In this document: positions 12,298 to 25,174 of the stretch, in pieces | How positions within the stretch are numbered: the first letter of the stretch is position 1 | How the letters are laid out: each line of letters opens with the position of its first letter | Assembly: GCA_020746105.1 (NCBI GenBank) | Contig: CM036619.1 | Coordinates: 7,141,942 to 7,205,941 of the forward strand | Source: Trogon surrucura | Lineage: Eukaryota > Chordata > Aves > Trogoniformes > Trogonidae | DNA length: 64,000 nucleotides | Direction: 5' to 3' | Program-made: the position numbers and the translations under genes | The notes under the pieces: model-generated | Told to the model about the DNA's origin: nothing | Databases searched by the model: none | What the model saw: the letters and a program-made list of their open reading frames with translations, nothing else

Positions 12298-12800
12298 ATC
12301 ATAGAATCATAGATTACTGGCTTGAAAGAGACCTCAAGGATCATCTAGCCCAACCCTTTAATGTAAAGAAATACAGTTTAAATGAGAGGACCTAGCACCT
12401 TGTTAAGTTGAGCAATAAAACTGTCTAAAGTTGGAGAATCCACCACTTCTCTTGGAAAACTATTCCAATGTCTAATTGTTCTCATGGTGAAAAACTTTCC
12501 TCTGGAGTCCAATCAAAATCAGTGGGTTGAGCATGGTGCTTGAAACACCAAAGGTCGTGGGTTTGATTCCCGTTCGGTTCTCACATGTTTCCTGACCTAG
12601 TCGAGAGGTGGCGTCCCTGCCCACAACAGGGAGGTTGGATTAAAATGATCTCTAAGGTCCCTTCCAGCCCAGGCCATTCTATGAAAATATCCCCAGGAGC
12701 AGGTTGTACTCATTACTTCTTTTCTTATCCGTGTGACTCCTAATAAAAAGGGAGTGTCCATTTTCTTGGTAGCCACTCTTATTTACTTTTAATAAACTGA
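12298..12800 (-). mobile_element. CR1: CR1 LINE copy split by a SINE
   Basis: The two halves, about 12298-12519 and 12685-12800, together align with the minus-strand CR1 at 51311-51785, including the blocks TTCCAATG, TTCCTCT, CCCCAGGAG and GAGTGTCC/GAGTATCC. The SINE at 12520-12684 lies between them. Removing it restores continuous CR1 sequence. The copy is 5' truncated and non-coding. Confidence 0.85.
12520..12684 (+). mobile_element. tRNA-Ile/CR1-tailed SINE, 5' truncated
   Basis: Plus-strand copy of the same element as 25175-25352. It begins inside the tRNA-like head (TGGGTTGAGCATGGTGCTTG), so it lacks the acceptor 5' strand and the A box. The B box region reads GGTTTGATTCCCG. The middle part (CTAGTCGAGAGGTGGCG) is followed by a CR1-type tail ending CCATTCTATGA. 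A candidate target duplication AAAAT lies at 12515-12519 and 12684-12688. It is nested in an older CR1. Confidence 0.85.
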
Positions 12801-13202
12801 ATATTTGACTAATATTGTCCATTCTTTGCAAGTACCAGCTAATTCACTGAACATTTTAAGAAGTTTTACTTTCCTGGCTCTGTTAAAACAAACCCTGAAT
12901 ATGACCCCCCCTTAAAACATCTGTTCTATTATCTAGTGCTGTGTGTGAACATAGGATTTGAAGACTTGATGTTTATTCGTTTCTAGCAGAAATATTGTCA
13001 TGGTAGCAACCTTTCTTCAAAGACCAGGATGTACAGGGTCTATCCCAAGAGAACCTCCACATATTTCATCTTAATTGTCAGCATTTTTAGTCACTGTAAG
13101 TCTGAGTAATTAATTTGTGAAGATGTTGTGAATTAGCTTTTGGTTTTCAAAGTTTGTTTTTGTCCCATTCAAAAGTTGAAATTATGAGTGCTAAATATAA
13201 AA

Positions 13203-13266
13203 GGAGTTGGAACTAGACTATCTTAAAGGTCTTTCCCAACCCAAATCATTCAATGATTCTATGAAA
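13203..13266 (+). mobile_element. CR1: CR1 LINE 3'-end fragment
   Basis: About 64 bp with GGAGTTGGAACTAGACTATC, then AAGGTCTTTCCCAACCC and ATGATTCTATGA. This is the typical CR1 3' end, 5' truncated. Confidence 0.88.
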
Positions 13267-14370
13267 TATAAATTTATCATGCATCATAATACTTAAGGAG
13301 AAATACATCTTTCAAATACTGTTTTTGATAGGATGTTCAAAATATACTCTGTGGGTTTTTTCAGTATTTCATTTGTTTTTAAGTTTGAATAGCTTGAGGT
13401 GCATCCCAGACAAAAACATAAAAGCATGTTCTTTTTAAATTAGTTTCAGAAAATGTATAGTACTGCTACCACGGAAATCAAATGTAGCTCCTGCTTTGTC
13501 CCTTTTTGTCAATCCATATGTGTTTTGATCTAACGAGGCTGATCTTTCATTTCAGGGATACAAACTCATGTTCAAAGCAAACAGCTTTGTGGTCTTTGCT
13601 GTCAAATCAGTTGATCATTTTCATAGTTTTGATTGACAGATGGATGAGCAGAAAGACAGTATAAAACCAAAGCTAACTGGTAATATGAACCCAAAGCTAA
13701 TTCAAGTTAATATAGATTTTTTTAAGACCAAATAAAAATCTAAATTAAAATGTCCATTTACAAATATGGAACCCATGAGTGTGATTCTAGGATCCCTCAT
13801 GTATGTATTAGAGTTTTGTTGTAAGAACTACTACTACTAAGGATGGAAGAGGCAATAGTGATTGCCCTGACAAATTATGTCCCTGAATATATAAATAGCA
13901 CACTCTTTACAATATTAACTGAAGAAGGATCCAGAAATAGTAAATACACATTTTATTCTATAAATCAGTTTGACATACCATGGCTTACTTGAAACATATC
14001 TATCAGTGATGATCAGAAGATTAATTCATATAAGAGAAAGGAAATGAGCAGAGAAGACATCCTGGAAGATTGTCCAAATTTCCAAAGGAACTTATTAAGA
14101 AAGATATTTTCCTGTTGTCAAAGCCCTTTTTTCAGCCATCTTTCTTCAGAGATTGTACATGGTACCTCTGAATAGAACCACAACCACTTACAGGAAGACT
14201 GAAGATATAGGGCAAATCTCTTACCAAAATGGTTCTCTAGCTTCACTGTGAGATGGCATGCATTTTCATAACTTTCTGAGACATACATCTTTAGATCAGG
14301 AAAAAAAAATTAAGATCTTTAGAGGTTTATATAAAACTACTGTTCTTATATACCACTGTAGTGATATTTC
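13267..14370. other. Unrecognised non-coding DNA
   Basis: No gene or repeat recognised. The interval is AT-rich. Confidence 0.55.
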
Positions 14371-14827
14371 CTGAAGGAGCTGTGGCTGTGGAGAGCCCAG
14401 GCAGGAGCAGGTTGTCCCTGAAGGATAGCAGCGCGCTGCGGCAGGGGGACGGGGCAGGAGGGAGGAGCAGCTGCGAGAGGGGGGTCTGGGGCGGGCTGGC
14501 TGCAGTCCCCAGCCCCAGCCCTGCAACCCCTTGGGAGTGAAGGGTGGAAAGTGGGACTGGGAAAGGGAAGAGGAAAGGTGTTGTCTTAATGTTTGCCTTA
14601 TGTTTCCCACTACTTGAACTATTAATTACTTTTGTTATTGGTATTGTTAAAAAATTAAATCAATTTTACCCAGGTAATCCTGCTTTGCCCATGACAGTAA
14701 CTGTTAAGTGATCTCTCTGTCTTTATCTTGATGCACGAACATTTCCATCTTATTTTCTCCCCCATCCTGTTGAGGATGGAGAGTGAGAGAGTGTCTGGGT
14801 GGGAATTTTAGCCAGGGATAACCCTCC
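14371..14827 (+). mobile_element. Worn 3' part of an ERV LTR (family II-like)
   Basis: A GC-rich block (about 14390-14540) is followed by an AT-rich polyadenylation region and then TTTGCCCATGACAGTAACTG, GTGATCTCTCTGTCTTTATC and GAGTGAGAGAGTG..GCCAGGGATAACCC. The same order occurs at the 3' end of the LTR at 53228-54412 (TTTGCCCGGGACGGTAAATG, GTGATCTCCCTGTCCTTA, GCCAGGGTCAACCC). The 5' half is missing or unrecognisable and divergence is high, so this is older than the two other family II copies. Confidence 0.75.
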
Positions 14828-17800
14828 ATGATCCTGTTGACTCTTAGATGTTGTGCAAGTTTAAGGGTACCATAAGAGACAGGGAACAAGAAAATTCCCA
14901 GTTTATTTTTTATTCTATAAGGGCTATTTTACCACTTGGACTGGCTGATACTCATGGGCTTACCCAAGGTGGCTCAGATTTATGTACTACAGTCTTAGAG
15001 CCAGTTTGTAGATTTGGCTTTGTGCCATTCGATAAATAACATGAAGAGCTCAATGAAGAGCCTTCATGAGTGCCAGAATCACTTTGTTTCTGTGCTGAAC
15101 ATCTTTAGATCAAGTTCTCATGCTGCGTTATAACTCTTAGCAAGTAAACTGTTTCCTTCTTCACCAACTCCTGAATTTGTTTACACTGCAGACCCATACA
15201 AAATGCACAGAAATCTCTTTTCGAACAACTGCCTTACATGGATCTCAGCAGCACCCATAATGTCTGAAACTGTCAAAAGCACTTACCAGAAAGTGAAAAA
15301 TGTTATGCTGGACGTCTCCAAATATGACTAAAAGCATCTGCATAACTGACTCCATTAATCTGTAAACAGTAATTATTACCTATTCATATAACAGAATGTT
15401 AATTGCAAGAATGAATGTTAATGTAATACATAATTAATGTAACAGGATTCTAAAAACACATACATTAGGCAAGGAAGAATAAGTCATTCGTGCTTTTAAT
15501 TATCATGTATATTTGGGTTGTTTTCAGTGAGACAGAAACATTGATTAAAAGACCCAGAAGAACTCTATATTTTCTCTAGTCTCTTTAGCAACAAGCTGTA
15601 TATTTGGGTTAATGTGGGAAAAGAAATATCTTGCCTACAGTAAAATATGACCTGCAGTGGTATAACTCCTATATCAGAGTTCTGTTACAAGTCAACAAGG
15701 GCTCTGTTTACATTACGTGAGGATGTACACCACTTGAGTATTTACACCACCATAACTAAAATGTTTTACTCACTTTGACAAATTTTAGCTTCAGAAAAAG
15801 TAGTTATGTAGAATAAACTGGATTGTGAAAGAAGTACAGCCAAGATAAAACAGTGTCTCTCTAACCATGAGAGAACCATTATATTGTGGAGAAAGAATGA
15901 TCATACCAGCTATGTGTGAGGAACAAATTACAACACCAAGAATCTTTCGCTTGCAGAGGGAGGGACACGGGAAAAATACAATAGAAATCTATAAAATCAG
16001 ATTTGATATGGACAAGATGAATAATGTGAAAATGGAAAATTTGGGGAAGACAAATTTCAGCATTAATAGATTTCTAAGATAAGAAACTTTTTGACAGGGT
16101 TTAGAGAAATGAATGAGACAAATATCTATCAGAGGCTGTTAAAAATGAAGAAAACTCTTCTGCTAAAGGAAGTCTCTGAATCACCGGTTATGGTGCTTGG
16201 AAAATATTCTGGAAATTTCTGAAGCATTCTTGTCTTATTCTTGCCTTATTCTTGTCTTTTTTTCTAATGCCACTCACTAGTGATCAATGCTATAGACTCG
16301 ATATGAGGCTATATGAACCTTTAATCAAATCCAGAAGTATTTTTTACTGGGAGAATGGAAAAAAGGGTTTTTTTTTGTTATCAACAACATAGAGTATCTC
16401 CTCTATATGCATCATTCTGTTGTTTTCAGTGAGGATTTTAGCTGAAACTATTAACAACCTTCTTGACTACTGAAATCTATCGTCGTTTACCTTTATTTGT
16501 AAGAACTGTTGCCAGTTAGTATTAATGGTTAGGATGCAAAAATATAAAACCAGGGGGACATCTGCATCTCCTAATTAGTTTTGTTCGGTTTCCAGTTTTT
16601 AAAAGTTGTTTGATTCCTAATAAATTTTATGCAGAAATGTGTCTTCAATATTCTCAGAGCTTATAGTCAGTGAGCAAAGGTCAGGCAAAAGAAGTACACT
16701 ATTAAGTCTTTGAGGAGATGACAAGAGTGTTCAGCAGATACAGGCTGATTAAATTATGCTAATCTACTTTTACTTTCAAATGTACAATTCCCCCAGATGG
16801 GTTTTGAATAAAGTGTGTTTTAAACAGGATAAACAGCAAAGCTTATTTTTCCATAGGGAAGCTCATAGCAATGATTTCTTACTGAATTGTGTGGGCAACT
16901 CTGTGTAAAGGTGCATATACATTCATGCAGGGATGTACACAAGGTTGCTCCAATGTGGTGAGAGCAGTATCACACCAGGATGCATGGTAAACACTAGAGA
17001 GTAAAAGCTTTTTAACACTCTTACCCACACTCATTAAATATACATACTCATTTACTCACATTCACAAGCTTCTTTGATTATATGCTAATTGCTCATTTTT
17101 TAGTATTGCAAAGGGCTGTGAGGTAGAGAAATAGTAATTATGCTCATTTTAACTAGAAAGAAAAAGGATTTTGCATTAGCGACCAAGACAGAGAGAGATG
17201 CTCCCAAACTCCAGGCCCCAATTAGCAAGTCCTGCTTTTCTAGATTTCTAGAAATATATTCTCAGAGTGGCTGAAAAAGTCAGTCATTGACATTAAAGGA
17301 GATAGTCCAGCCACTTAATCTCATTTCTTAATAGTCTCTTTGATATAGTTGCCAGCATAAGCAGAATCAACGTTTTGATCTATGTGTTTTAACAGATAAA
17401 AAACTCTGTATGGTTGAAAGCTCTGTGACTGTGACTGTTTTACTGCATTTGTTCGTCCAATGAGGAAAATCTTCTGCAATTCCATTTGTCACATTACTCT
17501 TCTGAAACTATCAAAATCTTTTATATGTCTAGCTCTATAAAACAAACATAGTTCATATTAAAATCAATACTCATTGACTTTTCAATGCAAAACAGTTTCT
17601 GCCTCAAGTGTTTTGGTTTACTTTATTTTTTGTGTTATATCATGAAGCATCACTTCAGCTAGCAATCCATATTTTTACTAATAATACTTATCCAGCACAT
17701 TTTCACTTCAAGTTATTTAGTGCTGAGCATCCAAGCATAAGAAAACACTTTGCAAACAGTGTCTACCTAAAAAAAAATGAAGAATGACAGTAAAAATAAC

Positions 17801-18142
17801 ACCTTTTTCATGGTTTTTTTTTCCTTGCATGTTCTCAGAGTCAGCTCTACTAAGTCGATTTGCAATTATACATTTTTCTTATTTTTACTTGCTTTTTTTT
17901 GCAGAAGTCACATAAGTGTGTGAAAGTATCACTGCAAGATCATTACTACTACGGTGACTCAATGCCTTTATTCAGTCTCCAGGTATGCTGGGGAAAAAAA
18001 AATATATTTAAAAAATTACATACTGGAAACCCAAACTGAGCTTAAGACTTATTTTATTAGACACTATGGAACTATAGTGTGATGATGGAATTAATTTCAT
18101 AGCTTTAGAGATGAAAGTGCTGAGGTAATAAACAGTTATTCT
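14828..18142. other. Unrecognised non-coding DNA
   Basis: No convincing exon or interspersed repeat. A small imperfect tandem of about 11 bp (TTATTCTTGCC-like units, three copies) lies near 16224-16260, and there are short T runs near 16370 and 17813. Confidence 0.55.

Positions 18143-18182
<40 letters not shown>
18143..18182. repeat. (ACT)n trinucleotide microsatellite
   Basis: Thirteen perfect ACT units after a leading T. The minus-strand reading of this tract would be a run of Val codons, which is an artefact of the repeat and not a protein signal. Confidence 0.96.
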
Positions 18183-19743
18183 GAGGACAAAACTCTCACA
18201 AAGACCCTTTAAATAGGTAATACTATAATATTCCTCTGAAAATAACTCATAATTACTAGTGAAGAGACATTTGCTGCTGAGAATTCATTTCTATTATGTA
18301 CCGTAGGTAAATGATACTGCAGATCCTGAAAAATTTTCAAAAATGGTAGTGTATTGACATCCGTATCTGAATTCCTCATATTTTACTTTCTAATCTGTTC
18401 ACATTTGCATTATCTTTTATCATGTTATAAAATACACGAAATGGACAAGATTTTTGTTTCGGATTTGTATGTAAATAAACATAATTTTTTGTTTTTATTC
18501 AAAGTTAGTGTCAATGTTTATTGTCCTTTGAGGTGATCCATAATTTTGTTTTCAGCTTAGATCAATATTTGTAATGTTAAGGCAATACGTCATGACAAAG
18601 TACTTGAACTTTATGAGTATTTCTTCCAAATGTATTTTATATTCCTTGTCAGGTAGTGGCCAGTAACAACAGCACAACAGTTGTCCATACAGTTTGGAAA
18701 ATCCAAAAATGTTCAGTGTGCAACTAAACTTTACAGTTCTTTCCCATTCCATATTGTCCATGTCTTCTCCCTGTAAGCAAGGTTTCACTGCTTGTTCTCT
18801 TTCTTACTTGCAGGTCTTTGATTTTGCTTTTTTTTTTTTTTCCTATTTAACTTGAACTTGGAAACTTCACTTTTTGTCTCTCTGCCTGCTTGTTAACTTC
18901 CTCTTTGAACTCACTCTATGATCTTCTATAGGTGAGCATTAATTCTGTAAGGTTTTATTCCATGTTTGTTAAAAATAATTATTCAATTCCCCCTGTTCTT
19001 CTCTATTTTGATTTTAAATTTCTGCCCATGGAGTTTTCTTCCATTTAAAGTTTGCCTAGGAACCAATACAGTGGAACTCACTTATTTTTAATTGGATCTT
19101 CTACTTGAATCCTACTGTAGCATATGCAGTAACTAAGACTGTAAATTATAGCTTCTGAGGTCTTTTATGATCTCTTTTACCACGGTGACAGTAACTAAAG
19201 AAATATTTACTCTCTGTGACTTTATTCCTTCCTCCTGCATGTAAAACACTTCAAAGACTCTTGGTCTCCTCCTTCCTTAGGGGAACAAAACACAACAATA
19301 CAGGTTGGTATTTGTACTGTTAGTACTAAATGTTTATTGTACTGAACCCTCAACAAGTATAGATATAATCCTGTCCTGAGGAAAAAAAAATAACAACAAA
19401 ATGCCTCACACTCCAAAATGGAGGACCGATATGATCAAACAGAATAAGGAAAGCAATCACGGTTTTCTGAACTGAACCACTAAGTATCAGCCATCAAAGA
19501 ATAAATATTCCTCTAAAGGGAAATAGAAATCAAACACCACACTCTTTCAAAAGAAAACTCAATATTTTCCTTGATGGAAAGCCCAAGTAAATGACAATGG
19601 ACTTTCCCGGTTATGACAGTGAAGGTGAAAACTGCCTTCACTTGAGAAGAGTCAGGGAGAAGATGCACACTACCTAGTAAATGCTAAGCTCACAATTACT
19701 ATAAGCCAAGCCCATGAAATCATGAGGCTCTTAGGAAGTTCTG
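18183..19743. other. Unrecognised non-coding DNA
   Basis: AT-rich, with no recognised element except a short T run near 18828-18842. Confidence 0.55.
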
Positions 19744-19829
19744 TTCCTTTTTTCCTTTTTTTCTTTTTTTTTCTCTTTTTTTTTCTTTTTTCCTTTTTTT
19801 TTTTTTTCTTTTTTTTTCTTTTTTTTACT
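19744..19829. repeat. Pyrimidine tract, T-rich with single C interruptions
   Basis: About 85 bases of T runs broken by single or paired C bases. On the minus strand it reads as a lysine/arginine-rich stretch, which is not a protein. Confidence 0.93.
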
Positions 19830-21228
19830 TCAGTTTCTCTTCTTCCTCCAGGCACAAAATCCTGAAAACCACTTTGTAAGAGCACTTGGATTTCCAGCAT
19901 GTTACAAGGATTTTTGCCATGACTTATTCTTTGTTTCTGAAGGTCTTAAATGGCTTTGAAGATGACTACACCTCACAATATTTCCTCTTGTCACAAATTT
20001 AATATTTTCTCACAGTGTATAGATAATGCTATTTTAAAGGCAAGTGCTAATTAAGATACTTGAGAATGATTTAATGAAACTTTTTTTTTTTTTTGTGGGG
20101 TTATTGCAATGGAGAGAGTTCGTAAGATTAAAGTACTGATGAAACTCATGTTAAAAGATGATTCTTGGGCTGCAAAATTTCTGTGCAACACAGCAGAGAT
20201 ATGTCAACCTCTGAAAAACTCAGTGAGGAGGAAAACTGCAGGGAAGGAGAAAGAAGATCCTAAACTGTCTTTAAGATTGTCATCAAAATGAGTTCCCACA
20301 ACTCTACACTGGAAAAGGGCTTCCCACTTTCACCTCCACCTCACCCACACCTCGAAATAAAGCTCCTCTTACCAAGACACTTACCAAATGATTATTTTTC
20401 TCACAGCTTTAGGAAGTCTCCACATTCTTCTTTTGACTACTCTTACCTAATTTATCTGCTGTCCGTAAGATAATTGTAGTTTACATGCTAGGATTCCTGG
20501 AGAGTCCACTCCAGAAATGCACACATTTGATAAGCCTTCTGCTCCATATCTGCCAGAGCCACGGATATATATCATGGGTAAACTTACACCATGGTAATAG
20601 GTGTCTGCATGTGGGCAACTGAACTGGATCCCTTGAGCAGAAATACACGAATTCAGAGGATCTTTGAGATGACTTGTTGGGAAGTGTTAAATCTAGAATA
20701 ATTTTCTCTCTAGTCTCAAAGTCCTCAAAATTCCATTGGTACACACACAAAAACACCTGTATTCACCTGTCTTAACCTACACTTGAAGTCCCAACCTAAA
20801 CTTCAGATCTGTTTCAGGCTTCTTTTGTGATCTCTGGTAAGCGATCCATAATTTTGTGATGAATATTCTCGAACAAACGTTTCTTTTTCAAGGAAGCACT
20901 GTAAAGATATATGCCGTTCTTAAAATCAAGTGATCTAAGAAACCTAGATGGATGTATTTCTCAGAAGTACCACTTAGCTGCAAGGTATGGTTTATGAAAA
21001 CATTATGCCCCACTCTCTTTGTCATAGACAACAAATACTGCAGAATTTTAGAATGTAGTGAACAAACATACAATGCTATGAAGCTGATGATCTGCAGTAC
21101 TGGTCTTGAACAAATCAGTAGATTTATGCAGCTTTGAGAACAGTGTGAGGCATATAGGATCTTAAAATATGTGCAGTCAAAATATGAGCCTCTAAATCCA
21201 CTAGAAAAGCAAAGTATTATTTAAGATT
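19830..21228. other. Unrecognised non-coding DNA
   Basis: Contains a T run at about 20082-20095. The stop-free frames (about 60-90 codons) do not resemble any family that I know. Confidence 0.55.
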
Positions 21229-21422
21229 ATCTGGATCTTAGGAAGAAATTCTTCATTACGAGGGTGGCAAGACTCTGAAATAAACTGTTGTGGATGCCCC
21301 TTCTTTGAGGTGTTCAAGGCCAGATTGGATGAGGCCTTGAGTAACCTGGTCTACATGGCAGGGGGGTTGGATTAGATGATCTCTAAGGTCCCTTCTAACC
21401 TAAGCCATTCTATGATTCTATG
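21229..21422 (+). mobile_element. CR1: CR1 LINE 3' end (CR1-X-like tail)
   Basis: Plus strand. A decayed ORF2 C-terminus (AAGAAATTCTTCATTACGAG, GTTCAAGGCCAGATTGGATG) is followed by GGGGTTGGATTAGATGATCT, CTAAGGTCCCTTCTAACC and two ATTCTATG units. Its tail is close to that of the SINEs at 12520 and 25175, which makes this CR1 type a likely source of the machinery that moved them. Confidence 0.9.
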
Positions 21423-23899
21423 AAGATAATTCAGTGAAGTTCTTGTAATTAGATATTTCCAATTAAAAAAAAAGACACAAAAAAAACAGTCAAAAAATAA
21501 TAAATAACTTTAAACTATTTCATTGCCAGCCCAGCAGGTGATATTCATCTCATCAACTGTAGGACAATAGCAGGAACTTAATTAGCTGTATGAGGTCATA
21601 GCTACACAACATGGAGAATTAGATGTTTTCACAGACAAAAATTTTGGCCCGTTTAAAGCCCTTACTTTAGGAAAAAATGTGCATTTTCCTTAAAATTGTC
21701 TTTTACAATTTGTTTTCCTGTGATGAGCGAGAAAGCATTATAGTCAACTAGCTCAAAGCATATATTTTTAATACTCAACAAAGGAAAGTTGTCTCCGCAT
21801 AAACTTGTGGTGTCATTTTCAGCACTGTGGGGTAACCTCCATATCTGGGGCTGGAAAAGAATGTGAGTCTCTTAAGTTCTGTGTAGCATTTGCTACCTCA
21901 GTCTTCAATACTCCAGAATAGTTCTAATCACCCTAAATGCCCATTTTTAAGCAACTTGGTTTATCCTGGTGCAGTCTATCTTAGTCAGATGAATGTCACA
22001 TCTCTTTTAGTTAACCCATCTGGAGTACCATTCAGACTTCCACTACTTTAAATTTTTTTCAGCATTGCACCTGGTACAAAACAGAACTGAGAGCGAGGAA
22101 TGAGAAAAAAAGCACAAATTTTTCAGATTTTTTTGCTATACAAAAAAATACCAGTGAAAAAGATAATCTTAGAACAGAAGAAGACAAAAAGAATTTCGGT
22201 TTGGGCCATGAAAGTAGTTCATTAAATATGAATGGAATTACTTTTTTTTTTTTTTTAACTAAATCCTCAGTGGAGTCAGATTACAGCTCTACATTTTAGA
22301 AATGAAATATATGCAAATATACGTAAGTTATATACTATGAGTAAAATTGATTCTATTTTCTTATATATTCAAGAAATAGAAACTATGCCTTACATGATTG
22401 TTTTGATTGCTACATTAATTGACTGTTGAAAGAGAAAAAAGAAGAAAATCTGTAATTAGTAGACTTTCTATTTCCTACTATTCAAAAGTATAAAAATATC
22501 ACATTCAAAACCTTGTTGTCAGCAAAAGTAAACATATTTTTTAACTATGTCAAGAATGTCTTGTTAGTGTAACTGAAATCTTAACAGCTTACTCACAGAA
22601 ATGTTACTAGTCTAGACCAAAATAATACAGGAAAAAATCCAGATATTCTCAGTGGTGTTTTACACTTACTTTTTTCTTCTGTGATCAGTTACTCCATGCT
22701 AGTCTTGAACTTATTGTATGGAAAGTGTCTTATCTATACAAAACATTTGCCTGTTTACTAATAGATACACAGGAAAACAGTTTTCCCTTCTCCCTGGTCT
22801 CCATTTCTCTGGTTGATCATTGTTGAGTTGTTTATAACTTTGGGATTTTCAGTATCATGTTTAATCCCTTTACTTTTACCTGTAGTCTTCTGCACTGTGT
22901 CCCCACTTTCGAGGACTGTTGTTACCCCATTGCAAGACTCTTCTACATCATTATGCTAGGGTTGTAAGAAGCTGATGCTACACAGGACAGATATCTTTTA
23001 CCACTATCTACATAAAAATCATGGTTGCACCACATAATTATGCAAAAATAACCAAAATTTAAATAAATTAGGGAATAATTCCCTGATCATTAAAAATTCC
23101 ATCTACAGCTAAAAAAATCTTAAATAAACCTCCAAGCTGAAACAAAAACTCACAAATCCTGAGGTCTTTCAGAGTTATCTTGAAGCCTGTGGTCTGTTAC
23201 CATGAATGACAAAGTAGTATTTACTGCTCTGCAGAAGGCGTAATGGCATTTTTGTTGGTTAGTATATATACCATGACACTGGTAGGCCAGACATTTTGAT
23301 TCCATTTTTACTCTTTTCCAGATGCATCGTGTCTTTTGCCTTTCCATAACTCAGCTTACTGTCCCAGGAAATGGAACAATATTGCATTTGTTGCAGAGAT
23401 ATCAGAAAGATCAATTAAGTAATGCTTTAGAAAGACTTCAAGATTCTCTGAAGACTGTTTATCTTGTGAAGTGGAGAACACCACAGTTTTATTGCAACAT
23501 TTGAACACACATTTCACCTGAACTGCTGGGACTTCTCATACATTTAAAGCTGAACACAAGAGTCAGTGTACTCAAGGAAAAGAAGCAGAATACAAAGCAC
23601 CCAGCTGGATGGAAATCAGAAAGATAACTAGACAGATATAAAGTATTATTTGGGGTTTTTTCTTTTTTTTTTCCCCCAAAAAACCTTGTCAGACAGTCAT
23701 GAAAACCAAAACACACTGTGGCTTAATCCTGGCTACTTTAGTCTGTGAGTAGCAGCAGTGAGACAAATTCTGCCTTATTCCTCTAAACCAACTTTATTAT
23801 GTGTCCCAATGAAATTATCAGGCTTGCACCACTACAGAAAACAGTATTTAAAATTAGCATCATGATCAGAATGTAGCCCTCTATCTTCTTTTATATTTC
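21423..23899. other. Unrecognised non-coding DNA
   Basis: AT-rich sequence with a T run at about 22241-22256 and a T/C run near 23660-23676. No gene or interspersed repeat recognised. Confidence 0.55.
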
Positions 23900-24165
23900 T
23901 CTTCTTTCCTTTTTCTTTTTCTTTTTCTTTTTTCTTTTTCTTTTTCTTTTTCTTTTTCTTTTTCTTTTTCTTTTTCTTTTTCTTTTTCTTTTTCTTTTTC
24001 TTTTTCTTTTTCTTTTTCTTTTTCTTTTTCTTTTTCTTTTTCTTTTTCTCTTTCTTTTCTTTTTCTTTTTCTTTTTCTTTTTCTTTTTCTTTTTCTTTTT
24101 CTTTTTTTTTCTTTTTCTTTTTTTCTTTTTTTTTCTTTTTTTTCTTTCTTTTTTCTTCTGTTTTA
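23900..24165. repeat. (TTTTTC)n hexanucleotide tract
   Basis: About 260 bases of nearly regular TTTTTC units, with a few longer T runs and a CTC interruption near 24050. The minus strand is a pure purine tract of AAAAAG units and reads as poly-lysine; this is simple repeat, not a gene. It ends close to the 3' tail of the CR1 at 24250-24650. Confidence 0.97.
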
Positions 24166-24249
24166 TTGTAACTATTATTATTATTAATAGTTTTCCTTTT
24201 TCTTTTTCCTCTCCTTCTCCTTTTCACTCTCCCTTTTATTACTATTATC
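24166..24249. repeat. Low-complexity spacer (ATT-rich, then pyrimidine-rich)
   Basis: Short ATT repeats at about 24174-24187 and CT-rich sequence up to the CR1 tail. It may be decayed tail sequence of that CR1 or the ragged end of the hexamer tract. Confidence 0.6.
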
Positions 24250-24650
24250 ACAGAATGTTAGGGGTTAGGAGGGACCTCCAAAGATCGTCTAGTCCAACCC
24301 CCCTGCCAGAGCAGGATCACCTACAGTAGGTCACACAGGAACGCGTCCAGGTGGGTTTTGAATGTCTCCAAAGAAGGAGATTCCACAACCTCCCTGGGCA
24401 GCCTGTTCCAGTGCTCTGTCACCCTCACAGGGAAAAAGATTTTTCTAATATTGTTGTGGAACCTCCGATGTTCCAAATTGCACTCATTGCCCCTTGTCCT
24501 GTCATTGCACATCCCTGAGAAGAGCCTGGCTCTGTCCTCCTGACACTCACTCTTTACATATTTATAAACATTTATGAGGTCACCCCTCAGCCTTCTCTTC
24601 TCCAAGCTAACAAAATTCAGCTCCCTCAGCCTTTCAAGCCTTCCTCAAGA
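24250..24650 (-). mobile_element. CR1: CR1 LINE, 5'-truncated
   Basis: Minus-strand copy of the CR1 type also seen at 44465-44996 and 50412-51146. It holds the ORF2 C-terminus and the 3' end (CCTGCTCTGGCAGGGGGGTT as read on the minus strand). The tail is reduced to CATTCTGTGAT. Confidence 0.93.
24321..24605 (-). pseudogene. CR1 ORF2 C-terminal remnant
   Basis: An open stretch of about 94 codons: [17 protein letters not shown], then [15 protein letters not shown], then [20 protein letters not shown] and the ending DAFLCDLL. This is the conserved C-terminus of CR1 ORF2, whose exact role is poorly known. The catalytic domains are missing because the copy is 5' truncated, so it is a dead fragment. 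Confidence 0.9.
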
Positions 24651-25174
24651 AAAACTGACGTGGAAGTCAGAGTGAGAAAAGGAACACAAGGATCCGACAC
24701 ACAAAATAGGACTTGTCCCTATACAAAAATATCAGAAAAAAAACCCACAATGAAATTCCTGCGGTTCCTCCACCATGGGCATACCATCAGAGATGTAGAA
24801 CAGCCGCCATGAAGAACATCTCTACTTTGTTTATACTGAAGCTCAGGACTGACTGTTTTACTGCTGTTGTGTGGCAACGGAGGAATGATGACAAGCAGGA
24901 CAATTAGTCCCAAAGTTCTGGAGGAGCAGTGGCTCATCCTGCAGCACAATGTCTATGAGCAACATTTTGCCGTAACGTACATCCCACAGGAGCTGGTGCC
25001 AGGTAAATAAAAAACCAACAAACACACAACCAAACAAAGCAAGCAACAAACAAACATTGCTGGTTTTTTTGTTTTCATCAATGTGTGTTGCCCATTTTCA
25101 AGAAAGAAAGACTCTGTTCTGCTTAGCTTACTGAGCACAGTTGATTTAAGGGAACATAAACGTATTTCTCATGT

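Noticed and set aside
23832-24251. A 139-codon lysine-rich open frame
   Set aside because: It is the minus-strand reading of the (TTTTTC)n tract.
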